Origin: an uncultured Bacteroidales bacterium
GTDB taxonomy: Bacteria; Bacteroidota; Bacteroidia; Bacteroidales; UBA932
Direction: 5' to 3'
DNA length: 64,000 nt
Assembly (NCBI GenBank): GCA_946405435.1
Contig: CAMJHF010000003.1
Location: forward strand, 89,452 to 153,451
Positions within the stretch are counted from its first letter, which is position 1. Each line of letters begins with the position of its first letter. Positions 8,496 to 19,016 of this stretch are shown in pieces. The position numbers were made by a program, and so were the translations under genes. The notes beneath the pieces are model-generated. The model searched no databases, was not told the origin of the DNA, and saw only the letters and a program-made list of their open reading frames with translations.

Positions 8496-9050
8496 ATGGT
8501 TTACAAGTTTAGGGTTACCTTGGAAGGTATAAAAGGCTTTTACAGAGTGTATAAGGTTGACGGCAACAACTCTCTCTACACGTTCCACAAGCGTCTGAGG
8601 GCGGATTTGGAGTTTACCGTGGACCAGCCGATTCTGTTCAAGGCCTTTGACGGTGCGGGAGAAGTGGTCGCCCGCTATGCCCTGCAGGATCTGGGCTTCG
8701 GCACGGTGGACGCAGTGTCCGTGGCGCAGACTGTGGCTGAAGGAATAGTGAAGTTCGTTTATTTCTACGATATACAAGCCCGCAAGAGCATCACCATAAC
8801 TCTTGAGGATGAAGAGCCGGGCTCAGTGCCTGAGCCTGTGATCATAGACTCCAAGGGCCCCGTCCCCCTGGAATTCGAAAACGGCTACGTGGCATTCGAA
8901 GACCTCCCCCAGCAGCAGCGCAAGATTCCCAGTCTCGGCGCAAGTTCCGCCTCAGACGACGATGAGGACGACGACGAAGACGATGACGACGAGGATGAAG
9001 CCGACGACGACAAAGAGGAGGAGGAGATCATCTACGACGAGAAGGAGTAG
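8496..9050 (+). CDS. plasmid pRiA4b ORF-3-like protein with acidic tail
   Basis: A 184-residue soluble protein. The first 130 residues (YKFRVTLEGIKGFYRVYKVDGNNSLYTFHKRL and on) have the strand-rich pattern of the plasmid pRiA4b ORF-3 family, also called the IS1096 passenger TnpR-like fold, which many Bacteroidetes carry as a chromosomal single-copy gene of unknown role. From about residue 150 the sequence is almost purely Asp/Glu (DDDEDDDEDDDDEDE and on), a disordered acidic tail. No transposase or inverted repeats lie nearby, so there is no sign of a mobile element here. The family assignment is moderate and the molecular function unknown. Confidence 0.65.
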   Translation: MVYKFRVTLEGIKGFYRVYKVDGNNSLYTFHKRLRADLEFTVDQPILFKAFDGAGEVVARYALQDLGFGTVDAVSVAQTVAEGIVKFVYFYDIQARKSITITLEDEEPGSVPEPVIIDSKGPVPLEFENGYVAFEDLPQQQRKIPSLGASSASDDDEDDDEDDDDEDEADDDKEEEEIIYDEKE

Positions 9051-9057
9051 CCTCAAA

Positions 9058-9089
9058 TTTGCTTTTTAATTTAATTATTCGTATCTTGG
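9058..9089 (+). promoter_or_regulatory. Bacteroidetes-type promoter for the DUF1015 gene
   Basis: TTTG (9058-9061) is followed by 20 bases and TATCTTGG (9082-9089), one base off TAnnTTTG. The predicted transcript start near 9093 gives a leader of about 18 bases. This probably drives the DUF1015-recQ-dnaG-metG run. Confidence 0.6.
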
Positions 9090-9110
9090 GGATATAATCC
9101 AAAAATCCTT

Positions 9111-10409
9111 ATGGTACGAGTAAAACCTTTTGCGGCCCTGCGGCCGCCCAAAAATATCGCAACCGAGGTTGCCGCACCCCCTTACGACGTTCTCAATTCG
9201 CTCGAAGCCAAGAAGATGGCCGGGCCTAAGTCGCTCCTGCACATCACCAAGCCCGAGATTGACTTCGACCCTATAGCCGACGAGCACTCCCAGGCAGTCT
9301 ACGACAAGGCCGTAGAGAATTTCCGCCTCTGGCGCGAGCGCGGCTGGCTTGTACGCGACCCCTCTGAATGCTACTATGTGTACGCACAGACCATGGATGG
9401 CCGCACCCAGTACGGCCTGGTGCTCTGCGCCCACACCGACGACTATGCCTCCGGCATCATCAAGAAGCACGAGCTCACCCGCAAGGACAAAGAGGACGAC
9501 CGCATGATCCATGTCCGCATCCAGAACGCCAACATCGAGCCGGTCTTCTTCTCCTACCGGGACAATCCGCAGCTGAATGAAATAGTGGCGAAGACGGTTG
9601 CCGGCCCTTCCGAGTACAAGTTTACCGACGAGAACGGCTTCGGCCACGAATTCTGGGTAATCGACGACCAGGCCACCGTCCGCCGAATCACGGATATTTT
9701 CACCGGCTGCGTGGATGCCTTCTATGTTGCGGACGGCCATCACCGTACCGCCGCCGCAGCGCGCGTGGGTGCCGAGAAGCGGGCGCAGAATCCCAACCAT
9801 ACCGGCAACGAGGAATACAATTACTTCATGGCCGTATGCTTCCCGGAGAGCCAGCTCAAGATCATCGATTACAACCGCGTGGTCAAAGACCTTAACGGTT
9901 TGAGCACCAAGGAGTTCTTCAAGGCTCTGGAGGAGGATTTCGATATTGAATGCAAATGTGACTGCACCAAGGACGGAGGTACCTGCGACTGCGAATACCC
10001 CTGCCACTGCTCCTGCTCGGAGATCTATCATCCTTCCGGGCTGCACAATTTCTCCATGTACATAGAAGGTGTTTGGTACAGCCTCACCGCCAAGCCGGGC
10101 CGCTACGACGATTCCGACCCCATCGGAGTGCTGGACGTCACTATCCTCAGCCGCTTGGTGCTGGACAAGATCCTGGGCATCAAGGACCTGCGTACAGACA
10201 AGCGCATCGATTTCGTCGGTGGCATCCGCGGTCTCGGAGAGCTCTCCCGCCGTGTGGACAGCGGCGAGATGAAGGTTGCCTTCGCCCTCTATCCCGTGAG
10301 CATGAAGCAGCTGCTCGACATTGCTGACAGCGGGCAGATCATGCCTCCCAAAACCACCTGGTTCGAGCCCAAGCTCCGTTCCGGGCTTGCAATTCACACC
10401 CTGGACTGA
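9111..10409 (+). CDS. DUF1015 family protein with cysteine-cluster insert
   Basis: A 432-residue cytoplasmic protein of the DUF1015 family, whose biochemical role is not known. The start VRVKPFAALRPPKNIATEVAAPPYDV, the middle segment FYVADGHHRTAAA and the end NFSMYIEGVWYSL are typical. The unusual part is residues 281-302, where 8 of 22 residues are cysteine in the order CxCxC, CxC, CxCxC. This resembles a small metal-binding loop inserted between two family segments (EDFDIE and SEIYHPSGLHNFS). Metal binding is an inference. It is followed after 6 bp by recQ and probably heads a long operon. Its best-known neighbours in other Bacteroidetes are serine genes, as here on the opposite strand nearby. 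Confidence 0.82.
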   Translation: MVRVKPFAALRPPKNIATEVAAPPYDVLNSLEAKKMAGPKSLLHITKPEIDFDPIADEHSQAVYDKAVENFRLWRERGWLVRDPSECYYVYAQTMDGRTQYGLVLCAHTDDYASGIIKKHELTRKDKEDDRMIHVRIQNANIEPVFFSYRDNPQLNEIVAKTVAGPSEYKFTDENGFGHEFWVIDDQATVRRITDIFTGCVDAFYVADGHHRTAAAARVGAEKRAQNPNHTGNEEYNYFMAVCFPESQLKIIDYNRVVKDLNGLSTKEFFKALEEDFDIECKCDCTKDGGTCDCEYPCHCSCSEIYHPSGLHNFSMYIEGVWYSLTAKPGRYDDSDPIGVLDVTILSRLVLDKILGIKDLRTDKRIDFVGGIRGLGELSRRVDSGEMKVAFALYPVSMKQLLDIADSGQIMPPKTTWFEPKLRSGLAIHTLD

Positions 10410-10415
10410 AAACCG

Positions 10416-12632
10416 ATGTCAATCGATTCCGCCACCATCCACAGGACACTTAAGGAGTTCTTCGGATATGACACTTTCAAGGGAGACCAGGAAAGCGTCA
10501 TCAGACACTTGATGAACGGAGGTGACGCCTTCGTGCTCATGCCTACCGGCGGGGGTAAATCCCTCTGCTACCAACTCCCGGCCATCCTGATGGAAGGGAC
10601 CGCCATCGTCATTTCCCCCCTCATAGCCCTGATGAAGAACCAGGTAGACCTGCTCCGGGGCTTCGAGGCGGGCACGGGCACCATAGCCCATTTCCTCAAT
10701 TCCTCCCTCAACAGGCAGCAGATCGACGAGGTGCGCGCCGACCTTCAGGCCGGCAAGACCAAGATCCTGTATGTGGCGCCGGAATCGCTCACCAAAGAAG
10801 AGAACATCGCTCTCCTGCGCGGGGTGAAGATATCGTTCTATGCCGTCGACGAGGCCCACTGCATTTCCGAATGGGGCCATGACTTCCGTCCTGAGTACCG
10901 CCGCATACGCGCCCTGGTGGAAGATATAGGCAGGCGTCCGATAATCGCCCTCACGGCCACGGCTACCCCCAAGGTGCAAAGCGACATACTCAAGAACCTC
11001 GGCATTCAGGATGCGGTCGTGTTCAAGTCTTCCTTCAATCGTCCCAACCTCTACTACGAAGTGCGCGACAAGCAGGACGTGGACAAGGACATGATCAAAT
11101 ACATCAAGCAGAATCCCGGCAAGTCCGGCATCGTCTACTGCCTCAGCCGCAAGAAGGTGGAGGAAATAGCCCAGCTGCTGTGCATCAACGGCATCAAGGC
11201 GCGTCCCTACCATGCCGGACTGGACGCCAAGACCAGGGCCGAGAACCAGGACGCCTTCCTGTCCGAAGAGATCAACGTCATCGTGGCCACCATTGCCTTC
11301 GGCATGGGTATCGACAAGCCGGACGTGCGCTTTGTGATTCACTATGACATTCCCAAGAGCATAGAGAGCTATTATCAGGAGACGGGCCGCGCCGGGCGCG
11401 ATGGCAAAGAGGGCCATTGTATTGATTATTATAGCTATAAGGATATCCAGAAGCTGGAGAAATTCATGCAGGGGAAGCCCGTGTCCGAGCAGGAGATCAA
11501 CCGCCAGCTGCTGGGCGAGGTGGTAGCCTACGCCGAGTCCAACCAGTGCCGCAGAAAGCTCCTCCTCAACTACTTCGGCGAGGATTATCTGCCGGACAAC
11601 TGCGGCGCCTGCGACAACTGCGTCCACCCCAAGCCTACCTTCGACGGCCGCGAGCAGATGCGCCTCGTGATAAGGCTCATCGAATCTATGCCCGAGCACT
11701 TCAAGATCGAGCATCTTGCCGGCATCCTGACCGGTGCATCCAACGCCATGATAAAGTCTTACAAGCACGATGCACTGCCTCTTTACGGCAAGGGCGCGGA
11801 CCACAGCGACAAGTTCTGGTGCACCGTAATCCACCAGGGACTTATCATGCATCTGCTCGAAAAAGAGATAGAAAGCTATGGCCTAATAGGTGTCACCGAC
11901 AAGGGGCGCGAGTTCCTTGCCAACCCCTACGAGCTTACCATGGTGGAAGACCGAGTCTTCACCGGCGGCGACACCCCCGATGAGGATGACGATGAGGAGG
12001 CCCAGGCAGCCAATGCCGCCATGCGCGGCGGCGGGGCGGGTGACCCCGTGCTGCTGTCCATGCTCAAGGACCTGCGGCGCGATGTGGCCTCCAAGCTCAA
12101 GCTCCAGCCGTGGATTATCTTCGGCGATCCTGCCCTGGATGACATGTCGATCCTTTATCCTATTACAATAGAGGAACTTAAAGGGTGTCAGGGAGTAGGA
12201 GAAGGAAAAGCCCGGAAGTTCGGTGCCGACTTTGTGAACCTCATCCGCAAGTATGTCGAGGAAAACGAAATCTCCCGCCCGGACGACTTTATCGTAAAGT
12301 CGGCTCCCAGCAAGTCGGCCAACAAGATATTCATCATCCAGAGTATCGACAAGTGCATGTCCCTGGAGGACATCGCCTCCGCACGGGGCCTGGATGTCGA
12401 TGAGCTCATGACCGAGATTGAGGCGATAGTGTCCACCGGCACTTCGCTCAATCTGGACTATTATATCAAGGAGAATCTCGACGAAGATATTGTGGAGGAA
12501 ATATATGATTATTTCAAGGAGGAGGCCGCATCCGATTCCGTAGCGGACGCAATCGCCGCGCTCGGCGGTGATTACGACGAAATGGAGATACGTCTGGTGC
12601 GCATCAAGTTCTTGTGTGAGATAGCTTCGTGA
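10416..12632 (+). CDS. recQ: ATP-dependent DNA helicase RecQ
   Basis: A 738-residue superfamily 2 helicase that unwinds DNA 3'-5' in recombination and fork repair. Motifs in order: Walker A TGGGKS near residues 44-49; DEAH at 145-148 followed by CISEWGHDFRPEYR, the RecQ aromatic loop; LTATAT; and motif VI ETGRAGRDG. The RecQ zinc site uses C378, C396, C399 and C402. An acidic linker (DTPDEDDDEE) leads to an HRDC-like domain near residue 560-620 and a further helical/HTH segment at the C-terminus, so it is longer than the 600-residue E. coli enzyme. Its stop overlaps the GTG of dnaG by 4 bp. Confidence 0.96.
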   Translation: MSIDSATIHRTLKEFFGYDTFKGDQESVIRHLMNGGDAFVLMPTGGGKSLCYQLPAILMEGTAIVISPLIALMKNQVDLLRGFEAGTGTIAHFLNSSLNRQQIDEVRADLQAGKTKILYVAPESLTKEENIALLRGVKISFYAVDEAHCISEWGHDFRPEYRRIRALVEDIGRRPIIALTATATPKVQSDILKNLGIQDAVVFKSSFNRPNLYYEVRDKQDVDKDMIKYIKQNPGKSGIVYCLSRKKVEEIAQLLCINGIKARPYHAGLDAKTRAENQDAFLSEEINVIVATIAFGMGIDKPDVRFVIHYDIPKSIESYYQETGRAGRDGKEGHCIDYYSYKDIQKLEKFMQGKPVSEQEINRQLLGEVVAYAESNQCRRKLLLNYFGEDYLPDNCGACDNCVHPKPTFDGREQMRLVIRLIESMPEHFKIEHLAGILTGASNAMIKSYKHDALPLYGKGADHSDKFWCTVIHQGLIMHLLEKEIESYGLIGVTDKGREFLANPYELTMVEDRVFTGGDTPDEDDDEEAQAANAAMRGGGAGDPVLLSMLKDLRRDVASKLKLQPWIIFGDPALDDMSILYPITIEELKGCQGVGEGKARKFGADFVNLIRKYVEENEISRPDDFIVKSAPSKSANKIFIIQSIDKCMSLEDIASARGLDVDELMTEIEAIVSTGTSLNLDYYIKENLDEDIVEEIYDYFKEEAASDSVADAIAALGGDYDEMEIRLVRIKFLCEIAS

Positions 12633-14638
12633 TACCCCAGGAAACAGTAGGGCTGATCCTCGACACTGCCAGGATAGAAGATGTGGTGGGGGACTTCGTG
12701 ACGCTCAAGCGCCGCGGGGCCAACTACGTGGCCTGCTGTCCGTTCCACAACGAGAAAACGCCGTCCTTCTATGTGTCGCCCTCCAAGGGCATCTACAAGT
12801 GCTTCGGCTGCGGCAAGGCCGGTTCGGCCGTGGGCTTCATCATGGAGCACGAGCATTGCAGCTACGTCGAGGCGCTCCACTATCTGGCCGCCAAATACCA
12901 TATCGAAATAGTGGAAGAAGAGGAGAGCGCCGAGGAGATAGCCCACCGACAGCGCCGTGAGAGTCTTCTCCTGGTGTCGGAATTCGCGCAGAAGTTTTTT
13001 GCCTCGCAGCTTCAGACTCCGGAGGGCAGCGCGGTCGGCCTTGCCTACTTCCGAAAGCGCGGGCTCGAAGACGCCACCATCGCCCGCTTCGGCCTGGGAT
13101 GGGCCCCTTCGGGCCGTACCGCCCTGGTGGACGCAGCCCTGGCTGCGGGATACAAGATGGAGTACATCCTGGCCGCCGGCCTGGCGGTGCAGCACGAGGA
13201 CGGCAGCGTCACGGACAAGTTTCGCGAACGGGTGATGTTCCCCATCCATTCCGTGAGCGGGCGGGTACTGGCTTTCAGCGGGCGTACGCTCCATGCCGAC
13301 AATCCTGCCAAGTATGTAAACTCTCCGGAAACCGAAATCTACATAAAAAGCCGCAACCTGCTCGGCATATGGTTCGCCAAGGCGGAAATTGCCCGCAGCG
13401 GTAAATGTATCCTGGTGGAGGGCAATGTGGACATGGTTACCTTGCATCAGCTTGGAATCACCAATGTGGTGGCCTCGTGCGGCACATCCCTTACAGTGGA
13501 GCAAATCCGTCTGATACATAAGTTTACGGACAATGCCACCATCATGTACGACGGCGACTCGGCCGGCATACATGCTGCGCTCCGCGGCATCAATCTTTTC
13601 CTTGCCGAGGGACTGAACGTCAAGGTGGTCCTGCTCCCGGAAGGGGAGGACCCGGATTCTTATGCGCGCAAGCATACACTGGCCGAGATGCAGCAGTTCA
13701 TCGCCTCCGGGGAGCGCGACTTCATAGAGTTCAAGACCGACCTGCTGCTTGCCGATGCCGGCTCCGACCCCCTCAAAAGGGCGGAGCTCATCAATGATAT
13801 AGCCGACACCATTGCCGAGATTCCCGACCCCGTGAAGCGCTCTGTGTACGTTGATACGGTGGCGCTGCGTTTCGGCATCGAGGCGGGAATCCTTTTCCAG
13901 AGGATAGCAGCGGACAGGCGGCGCAAGCAGGAGGAGGCCCTTCGTGAGCGCCAGCGTGAGCAGAGGCGTGAGTCCGGCGAGGTTTCCGGCGGGAGCAGCA
14001 GCCCCTCCGGGATCCAAAATGCGGAGGAAAAGGGCTTCGGAAGAGACACTGCTCCCGAAGGAGAGGTCTACTTGGAGAACCGTATCCTTGCTCCGGCGGA
14101 GAGGGACCTTCTGTATTACATTATGACTTTCGGCAGCGAGCCCCTCGAGTTCGAGAGCGACTCGCCCTATTACTCAGGCAGCGAGGAAGACAAGCCCACC
14201 GTGGCCGAGTTCATACGCGAGGCCCTGGAGGCCGACGGCAGCAGTTTTGCAAACAGCTCTTATAAAGCTCTTTACGATGCCTACTTCGAGCTGTTCGACC
14301 GCGGCCTGCCGCAGGAAGAAATACTCAAGACCATCATTGACGGTCCCGACCGTTCCCTCGCAGGTCTGGCCGTGAGCCTCTCTACCCGCAAGTACCAGCT
14401 TACCGTAGGCGCTTTCGAGGCGGCGCTTACCTCCACCGCCACGGTGCTTTCCGCCGGTGTGCCCAAGGCCATCCTGGTGTATGCCGAGCGCCGTGTTTTC
14501 GACCGCCTCGAAACGCTTCGCCGCAGCCTCAGGGGCATGGACTCCGAGGGGCAGCTCAAAACCATGCAGGAAATGGTGCGTCTGCAGGCCGCTCAGCGCC
14601 GCATAAACCAAAAAATAGGAAGAGACAAAAAAGAATAG
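12629..14638 (+). CDS. dnaG: DNA primase DnaG
   Basis: A 669-residue primase that lays RNA primers for DNA replication. The N-terminal CHC2 zinc finger is C37, H40, C58, C61. The TOPRIM catalytic core follows, with E264 in LVEGNVDM and the metal-binding pair D308/D310 in YDGDSAG. The C-terminal third is poorly conserved, contains a charged [14 protein letters not shown] linker near residue 430-450, and should hold the DnaB-binding domain. It begins at GTG (12629), which overlaps the recQ stop as GTGA; no better ATG is near the conserved N-terminus ([19 protein letters not shown]). metG starts 2 bp after its stop. Confidence 0.96.
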   Translation: MIPQETVGLILDTARIEDVVGDFVTLKRRGANYVACCPFHNEKTPSFYVSPSKGIYKCFGCGKAGSAVGFIMEHEHCSYVEALHYLAAKYHIEIVEEEESAEEIAHRQRRESLLLVSEFAQKFFASQLQTPEGSAVGLAYFRKRGLEDATIARFGLGWAPSGRTALVDAALAAGYKMEYILAAGLAVQHEDGSVTDKFRERVMFPIHSVSGRVLAFSGRTLHADNPAKYVNSPETEIYIKSRNLLGIWFAKAEIARSGKCILVEGNVDMVTLHQLGITNVVASCGTSLTVEQIRLIHKFTDNATIMYDGDSAGIHAALRGINLFLAEGLNVKVVLLPEGEDPDSYARKHTLAEMQQFIASGERDFIEFKTDLLLADAGSDPLKRAELINDIADTIAEIPDPVKRSVYVDTVALRFGIEAGILFQRIAADRRRKQEEALRERQREQRRESGEVSGGSSSPSGIQNAEEKGFGRDTAPEGEVYLENRILAPAERDLLYYIMTFGSEPLEFESDSPYYSGSEEDKPTVAEFIREALEADGSSFANSSYKALYDAYFELFDRGLPQEEILKTIIDGPDRSLAGLAVSLSTRKYQLTVGAFEAALTSTATVLSAGVPKAILVYAERRVFDRLETLRRSLRGMDSEGQLKTMQEMVRLQAAQRRINQKIGRDKKE

Positions 14639-14640
14639 AT

Positions 14641-16806
14641 ATGAAAGACAAGAAAAGAACCCTTGTAACCTGTGCCCTGCCGTATGCCAACGGCCCTGTG
14701 CACATAGGCCATCTTGCGGGCGTTTATGTGCCCGCCGACATATATGTGAGGTATCTTCGCATGCGCGGGGAGGACGTGCTGTACGTCTGCGGTTCAGACG
14801 AGCACGGCGTGCCCATTACCATCAAGGCACGCGAGCAGGGATGCACCCCCCAGGACATCGTCGACCGCTACCATAAGCTCATCCGGGATTCGTTCAGCGG
14901 CCTGGGCATCAACTTCGACATCTACGGCCGCACTTCTTCTGAAGTGCACCGTGAGGGTGCCGCGGAGTTCTTCCGCAAGCTCTACGACGAGGGCAAGTTC
15001 GTCACCCGCGAGAGCGAGCAGTACTACGACCCCGAGGCAAAGACCTTCCTGGCAGACCGCTACATCGTGGGCACCTGCCCCAAGTGCGGCAACGAGGGCG
15101 CCTACGGCGACCAGTGCGAGAAATGCGGCAGCACCCTCAGCCCCGAGGAACTCATCAACCCCCGCAGCAAGCTGAGCGGCGCGGCTCCGATCAAGAAAAA
15201 GACCACCCACTGGTACCTGCCCCTGCAGGACTATGAGCAGTGGCTGCGCGAGTGGATACTCGACGGCCACAAGGAGTGGCGCACCAATGTGTACGGCCAG
15301 GTCAAGAGCTGGCTGGACGGGGGCCTGCAGCCGCGAGCCGTCACCCGCGACCTCGAATGGGGCGTGCCCGTGCCCGTCGAGGGGGCCGAGGGCAAGGTGC
15401 TGTACGTCTGGTTCGACGCCCCCATCGGCTACATCTCCAATACCAGGGAACTGCTCCCCGACAGCTGGGAGAAGTGGTGGAAATCGCCCGACACCCGCCT
15501 GGTGCACTTCATAGGCAAGGACAACATAGTGTTTCACTGCATAGTTTTCCCTTCCATGCTCAAAGCCTACGGCGACGGCTACATCCTGCCCGACAACGTA
15601 CCGGCCAACGAGTTCCTGAATCTCGAGGGGGACAAGATATCCACATCCAAGGGCTGGGCCGTGTGGGCGCATGAGTTCCTGAAGGACTTCCCGGGCAAGG
15701 AAGACGTGATGCGCTACGCCCTGACTGCCAACGCCCCTCAGACTGCGGACAACGACTTCAGCTGGAAGGACTTCCAGGCACGCAACAATTCGGAACTGGT
15801 GGCCATTTTCGGCAACTTCGTCAACCGTGCCGTGGTGCTCACGCACAAGTATTTCGGCGGCAAGGTGCCCGCCTGCGGCGAACTGCTGGACGTCGACAAG
15901 GAGCTTCTGGCCGAGATTCCCGCCCTCAAGGAATCCATGGAGAAGAACCTGGAGAATTTCCGCTTCCGCGAGGCCCTCAGGGACGCCATGGGCATAGCCC
16001 GCGCCGGCAACAAGTATATCTCCGACACCGAGCCTTGGAAGGTCGCAAAAACCGACCTTGACCGCACCGGCACCATACTGAACCTCTCCCTTCAGGTCTG
16101 CGCCGACCTTGCCGTGGCCTTCGAACCCTTCACTCCTTTTGCCGCCGAGAGACTGCGCAAGATGCTGGGCGTGAGCCTGTTCGCCGGAAGCGACCACCGC
16201 AGGGGCGAGCGCGTCACCGTCAACACCTACAAGGATGGCGAGGGCTGCGCGCTGCATACCGGCTCCGTACCGGCCCCCGGCGCCCTGGTGCTCGACTGGG
16301 AACTGCTTGGCCGTCCGCAGATCCTGCCCGCAGGGCATGTCATAGGCGAGCCCGAGCTGCTTTTCGCCAAGATAGAGGACGACCAGATCCAGGTCCAGCT
16401 CGACCGCCTCGACGCCATCAGGGCCGAGCGCGCCGCACGCGAAAAGGCCGAGGCCGCCCGCAAGGTGGCTCCCCAGAAGGAAGAATGCACCTTCGAGGAT
16501 TTTGAGAAAATGGACATACGCACTGCCACCGTGCTTGAGGCCGAGCGCGTCCCCAAGACCGACAAACTGCTCAAGCTCACCATCGATACAGGCATGGACC
16601 GCCGCGTGATAGTGTCCGGAATAGCCGAATATTATTCGCCCGAAGACATGGTGGGCAAGCAGATATGCATCCTGGCCAACCTCAAGCCCCGCGTCATACG
16701 CGGCATCGAGAGCCACGGAATGATACTGATGGCCAAACAGGGAGACGGCACCATGCGTTTCATAACCCCTCAGGAAGTACTTGCCAATGGCTCGCAGGTG
16801 GGTTAG
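14641..16806 (+). CDS. metG: methionyl-tRNA synthetase
   Basis: A 721-residue class I synthetase that charges tRNA-Met. The HIGH motif is exact (H21-H24), the KMSKS loop reads KISTSKG (332-338), and the four-cysteine zinc knuckle is C146, C149, C159, C162. After the anticodon-binding helices, a C-terminal EMAP/Trbp111-like tRNA-binding domain begins near residue 620 ([18 protein letters not shown]) and ends [11 protein letters not shown]. The full domain set and normal length leave little doubt. The next gene starts inside its last codons. Confidence 0.97.
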   Translation: MKDKKRTLVTCALPYANGPVHIGHLAGVYVPADIYVRYLRMRGEDVLYVCGSDEHGVPITIKAREQGCTPQDIVDRYHKLIRDSFSGLGINFDIYGRTSSEVHREGAAEFFRKLYDEGKFVTRESEQYYDPEAKTFLADRYIVGTCPKCGNEGAYGDQCEKCGSTLSPEELINPRSKLSGAAPIKKKTTHWYLPLQDYEQWLREWILDGHKEWRTNVYGQVKSWLDGGLQPRAVTRDLEWGVPVPVEGAEGKVLYVWFDAPIGYISNTRELLPDSWEKWWKSPDTRLVHFIGKDNIVFHCIVFPSMLKAYGDGYILPDNVPANEFLNLEGDKISTSKGWAVWAHEFLKDFPGKEDVMRYALTANAPQTADNDFSWKDFQARNNSELVAIFGNFVNRAVVLTHKYFGGKVPACGELLDVDKELLAEIPALKESMEKNLENFRFREALRDAMGIARAGNKYISDTEPWKVAKTDLDRTGTILNLSLQVCADLAVAFEPFTPFAAERLRKMLGVSLFAGSDHRRGERVTVNTYKDGEGCALHTGSVPAPGALVLDWELLGRPQILPAGHVIGEPELLFAKIEDDQIQVQLDRLDAIRAERAAREKAEAARKVAPQKEECTFEDFEKMDIRTATVLEAERVPKTDKLLKLTIDTGMDRRVIVSGIAEYYSPEDMVGKQICILANLKPRVIRGIESHGMILMAKQGDGTMRFITPQEVLANGSQVG

Positions 16807-18019
16807 CGTTCTGATTCTTCTATTTTTCTGCCTCCATGCCTGGGGGCAGAAAAATTATGATGACCTGGCCGGGCTGTATCACCCGTATCAGATGGGCAAG
16901 GGCGGCTTCGCTAAGGCTCCGCGAGGATATAAGCCGTTTTATATAAGCCATATAGGCCGTCATGGCAGCCGCTACCCGGTTTCTGAGTCTTATGTGGGAT
17001 ACGGACTGTTTCCGCTCAGCAAGGCAGACTCTGCCGGGCTGCTCACCCCGGAGGGCCGCCGCGTGCTGCAGGAGTTCCGGAGGCTGGACAGCGTGAGCCG
17101 TGGCACCTACGGACTTATCTGCGCCCTTGGTGCAGACGAGCAGCAGGCGATTGCCCGGCGGATGGCCGCCCGCTTCCCGCGGGTGTTCAGGCAGAAGGGG
17201 CGCGACAGCGTGGCCTGCTTCTCCACGCACAAGCAGAGGGCCATCCTGTCCATGACCAACTTCGCCGCCGCGCTGGCGCCTTACGCTCCGGGATTGCACT
17301 TCAGTTTTGCGGCCGGCGAAAAGTACTTTGACATCCTTTGCCGTGAGGACCGCGCCGCCCCGGGGCTTAAAACCGGCTCACGCCTGGCCGACAAGGCGCT
17401 GAAGGAACGCTTTGATTATCAGGCCTTTTATGACCGCCTGTTCACGGATGTATCACTGGCCCGCAAAGTGTGCATCAAGTCAGACCGCGTCATGACGGAG
17501 ACTTGTGTCACGAATGGCTCCGTGGCGAATTATCTCGGAATTCCCGGCATCAGGACCACTATGACTCCGGAGGAGTTTGCCGTGGCCGCCTCCGTGTACG
17601 GTGCCAAGCAGTACGTACAGCACTGCGGCAGCGCTGAACAGGGAGAATGGCGCATGCATATCATGGACACCCTGGTGCTGGATTTTGTGCGCCGGGCCGA
17701 TGCAGCCGTTGCCGGAGGCAGGGTGGCAGCCGACCTGAGATTCAGCCACGACGTGGGAATGATGCCGTTCCTGTCGTTGATAGGGCTTGAGGGTTACCAC
17801 GAGCGCTTGACTTTCGCCCAGGTCCTCGATGGCGCCTGGGACCCTTCGGTCATGATGCCCATGGCAGCAAATCTCCAGCTGGTGTTCTACCGCGGCCGCA
17901 AAGGGGATGTGCTGGTGCGCGTCCTGTTTGACGAGGCCGACAGCTCCTTCCCGGCTCTGGGCCCCGGTCCATTCTACCCATGGGATACTTTGCGTGATTA
18001 TTTGTTGAGTGTAATATGA
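16787..18019 (+). CDS. secreted histidine-type (acid) phosphatase, MINPP/phytase-like
   Basis: A 410-residue exported phosphatase of histidine phosphatase clade 2. A signal peptide ends about residue 20 (HAWGQ). The catalytic motif RHGSRYP (58-64, nucleophile H59) and the proton-donor pair H321-D322 ([10 protein letters not shown]) are both intact. Bacteroidetes members related to MINPP remove phosphate from inositol phosphates, which is a likely but unproven substrate. I chose the ATG at 16787 because the upstream in-frame start is TTG and the signal peptide follows directly. It overlaps metG by 20 bp and the next gene by ATGA. A paralogue lies at 49385-50728. Confidence 0.85.
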   Translation: MARRWVSVLILLFFCLHAWGQKNYDDLAGLYHPYQMGKGGFAKAPRGYKPFYISHIGRHGSRYPVSESYVGYGLFPLSKADSAGLLTPEGRRVLQEFRRLDSVSRGTYGLICALGADEQQAIARRMAARFPRVFRQKGRDSVACFSTHKQRAILSMTNFAAALAPYAPGLHFSFAAGEKYFDILCREDRAAPGLKTGSRLADKALKERFDYQAFYDRLFTDVSLARKVCIKSDRVMTETCVTNGSVANYLGIPGIRTTMTPEEFAVAASVYGAKQYVQHCGSAEQGEWRMHIMDTLVLDFVRRADAAVAGGRVAADLRFSHDVGMMPFLSLIGLEGYHERLTFAQVLDGAWDPSVMMPMAANLQLVFYRGRKGDVLVRVLFDEADSSFPALGPGPFYPWDTLRDYLLSVI

Positions 18020-18993
18020 AAAGGATAATTGTAATTGTATTGGGCCTGCTCGCCATGTGCTGGACGAGTTCAAATGCCGTTGCCGGCCGTCCGGAAAACC
18101 TGCGGCTTGTCTACTGGAACATCCAGAACGGCATGTGGGATGGACAGCCTGATGACTATCAGCGCTTTACCGATTGGGTTAAGGCGCAGAAACCCGACGT
18201 CTGCGTGTGGTGCGAGGCCCAGCCCATCTACAAGACAGGCACCTATACCAAACTGGACAATGTGGAGGAATGGCAGAAAGACGAACTGATGACCAAAATG
18301 TGGAAGCGCCTCGGAAAGCGCTACGGCCACAAATACATTTACATCGGCGGTCACCGTGACAATTATCCCCAGGTCGTGACTTCCCGCTATCCGCTTCAGG
18401 CTGTCGACCGTATCATCGGCAATGCCGACACGCTGGTCTCGCACGGCGCCGGTTGGGTGAGGATAAATGTTGCCGGCAAGCCGGTCAATATCGTCACCCT
18501 TCACACCTGGCCGCAAAAGTACGGCTACGGCGTTGCCAAGGAGGACCGTGACCGCAGCATTGCCGAGAATGAAGGAGACAAGTTCCGCCGCGCCGAAATG
18601 GAATATATATGCCGCCACACCATCGGTACCGACCCTTCCGCGGCGGAAGGCCTGTGGATGATGATGGGCGATTTCAATTCGCGCTCGCGTGTGGACAACT
18701 GGGTGTACCGCTTTGCCGAGGATGACACCAAACTGCTGGTACACGACTACATACGGGAATGTACGCCGTATGTCGACATAGTTTACGAACGCGACCCGCA
18801 GAGTTTCTTCTCATCTACCGGAGGAAAGTCGCGCATAGACTTTGTGTACTGCACTCCTTCTCTGGCAGGAATGGTCGAGGCGGCGCAAATCCAGACCGAC
18901 AATTATACCCGTCCCGTCCGGAGCAAAGTTGTCACCAGCTTCTACGAACCTTCCGACCACCGGCCGATAATCGTAGACTTTCGGATCAAGTAG
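18016..18993 (+). CDS. secreted endonuclease/exonuclease/phosphatase-fold protein
   Basis: A 325-residue protein with a signal peptide (about residues 1-24, ending AVAG) and the endonuclease/exonuclease/phosphatase fold. The metal-site motifs are visible: YWNIQNG near the start, GDFNSRS in the middle and SDHRPIIVDF at the end. Members hydrolyse phosphodiesters or phosphomonoesters, for example in nucleic acids, sphingomyelin or phosphoinositides. Coupling by ATGA overlap to a histidine phosphatase suggests joint phosphate scavenging outside the cytoplasm. The substrate is not determinable from sequence. Confidence 0.85.
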   Translation: MKRIIVIVLGLLAMCWTSSNAVAGRPENLRLVYWNIQNGMWDGQPDDYQRFTDWVKAQKPDVCVWCEAQPIYKTGTYTKLDNVEEWQKDELMTKMWKRLGKRYGHKYIYIGGHRDNYPQVVTSRYPLQAVDRIIGNADTLVSHGAGWVRINVAGKPVNIVTLHTWPQKYGYGVAKEDRDRSIAENEGDKFRRAEMEYICRHTIGTDPSAAEGLWMMMGDFNSRSRVDNWVYRFAEDDTKLLVHDYIRECTPYVDIVYERDPQSFFSSTGGKSRIDFVYCTPSLAGMVEAAQIQTDNYTRPVRSKVVTSFYEPSDHRPIIVDFRIK

Positions 18994-19016
18994 TACTGCC
19001 GGCTATTTCAGAACGA

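Noticed and set aside
8496..9050. Transposon-related gene (IS1096/TnpR-like name)
   Set aside because: The family name comes from a plasmid and transposon passenger, but there is no transposase, inverted repeat or duplication here. The gene looks like a stable chromosomal member.
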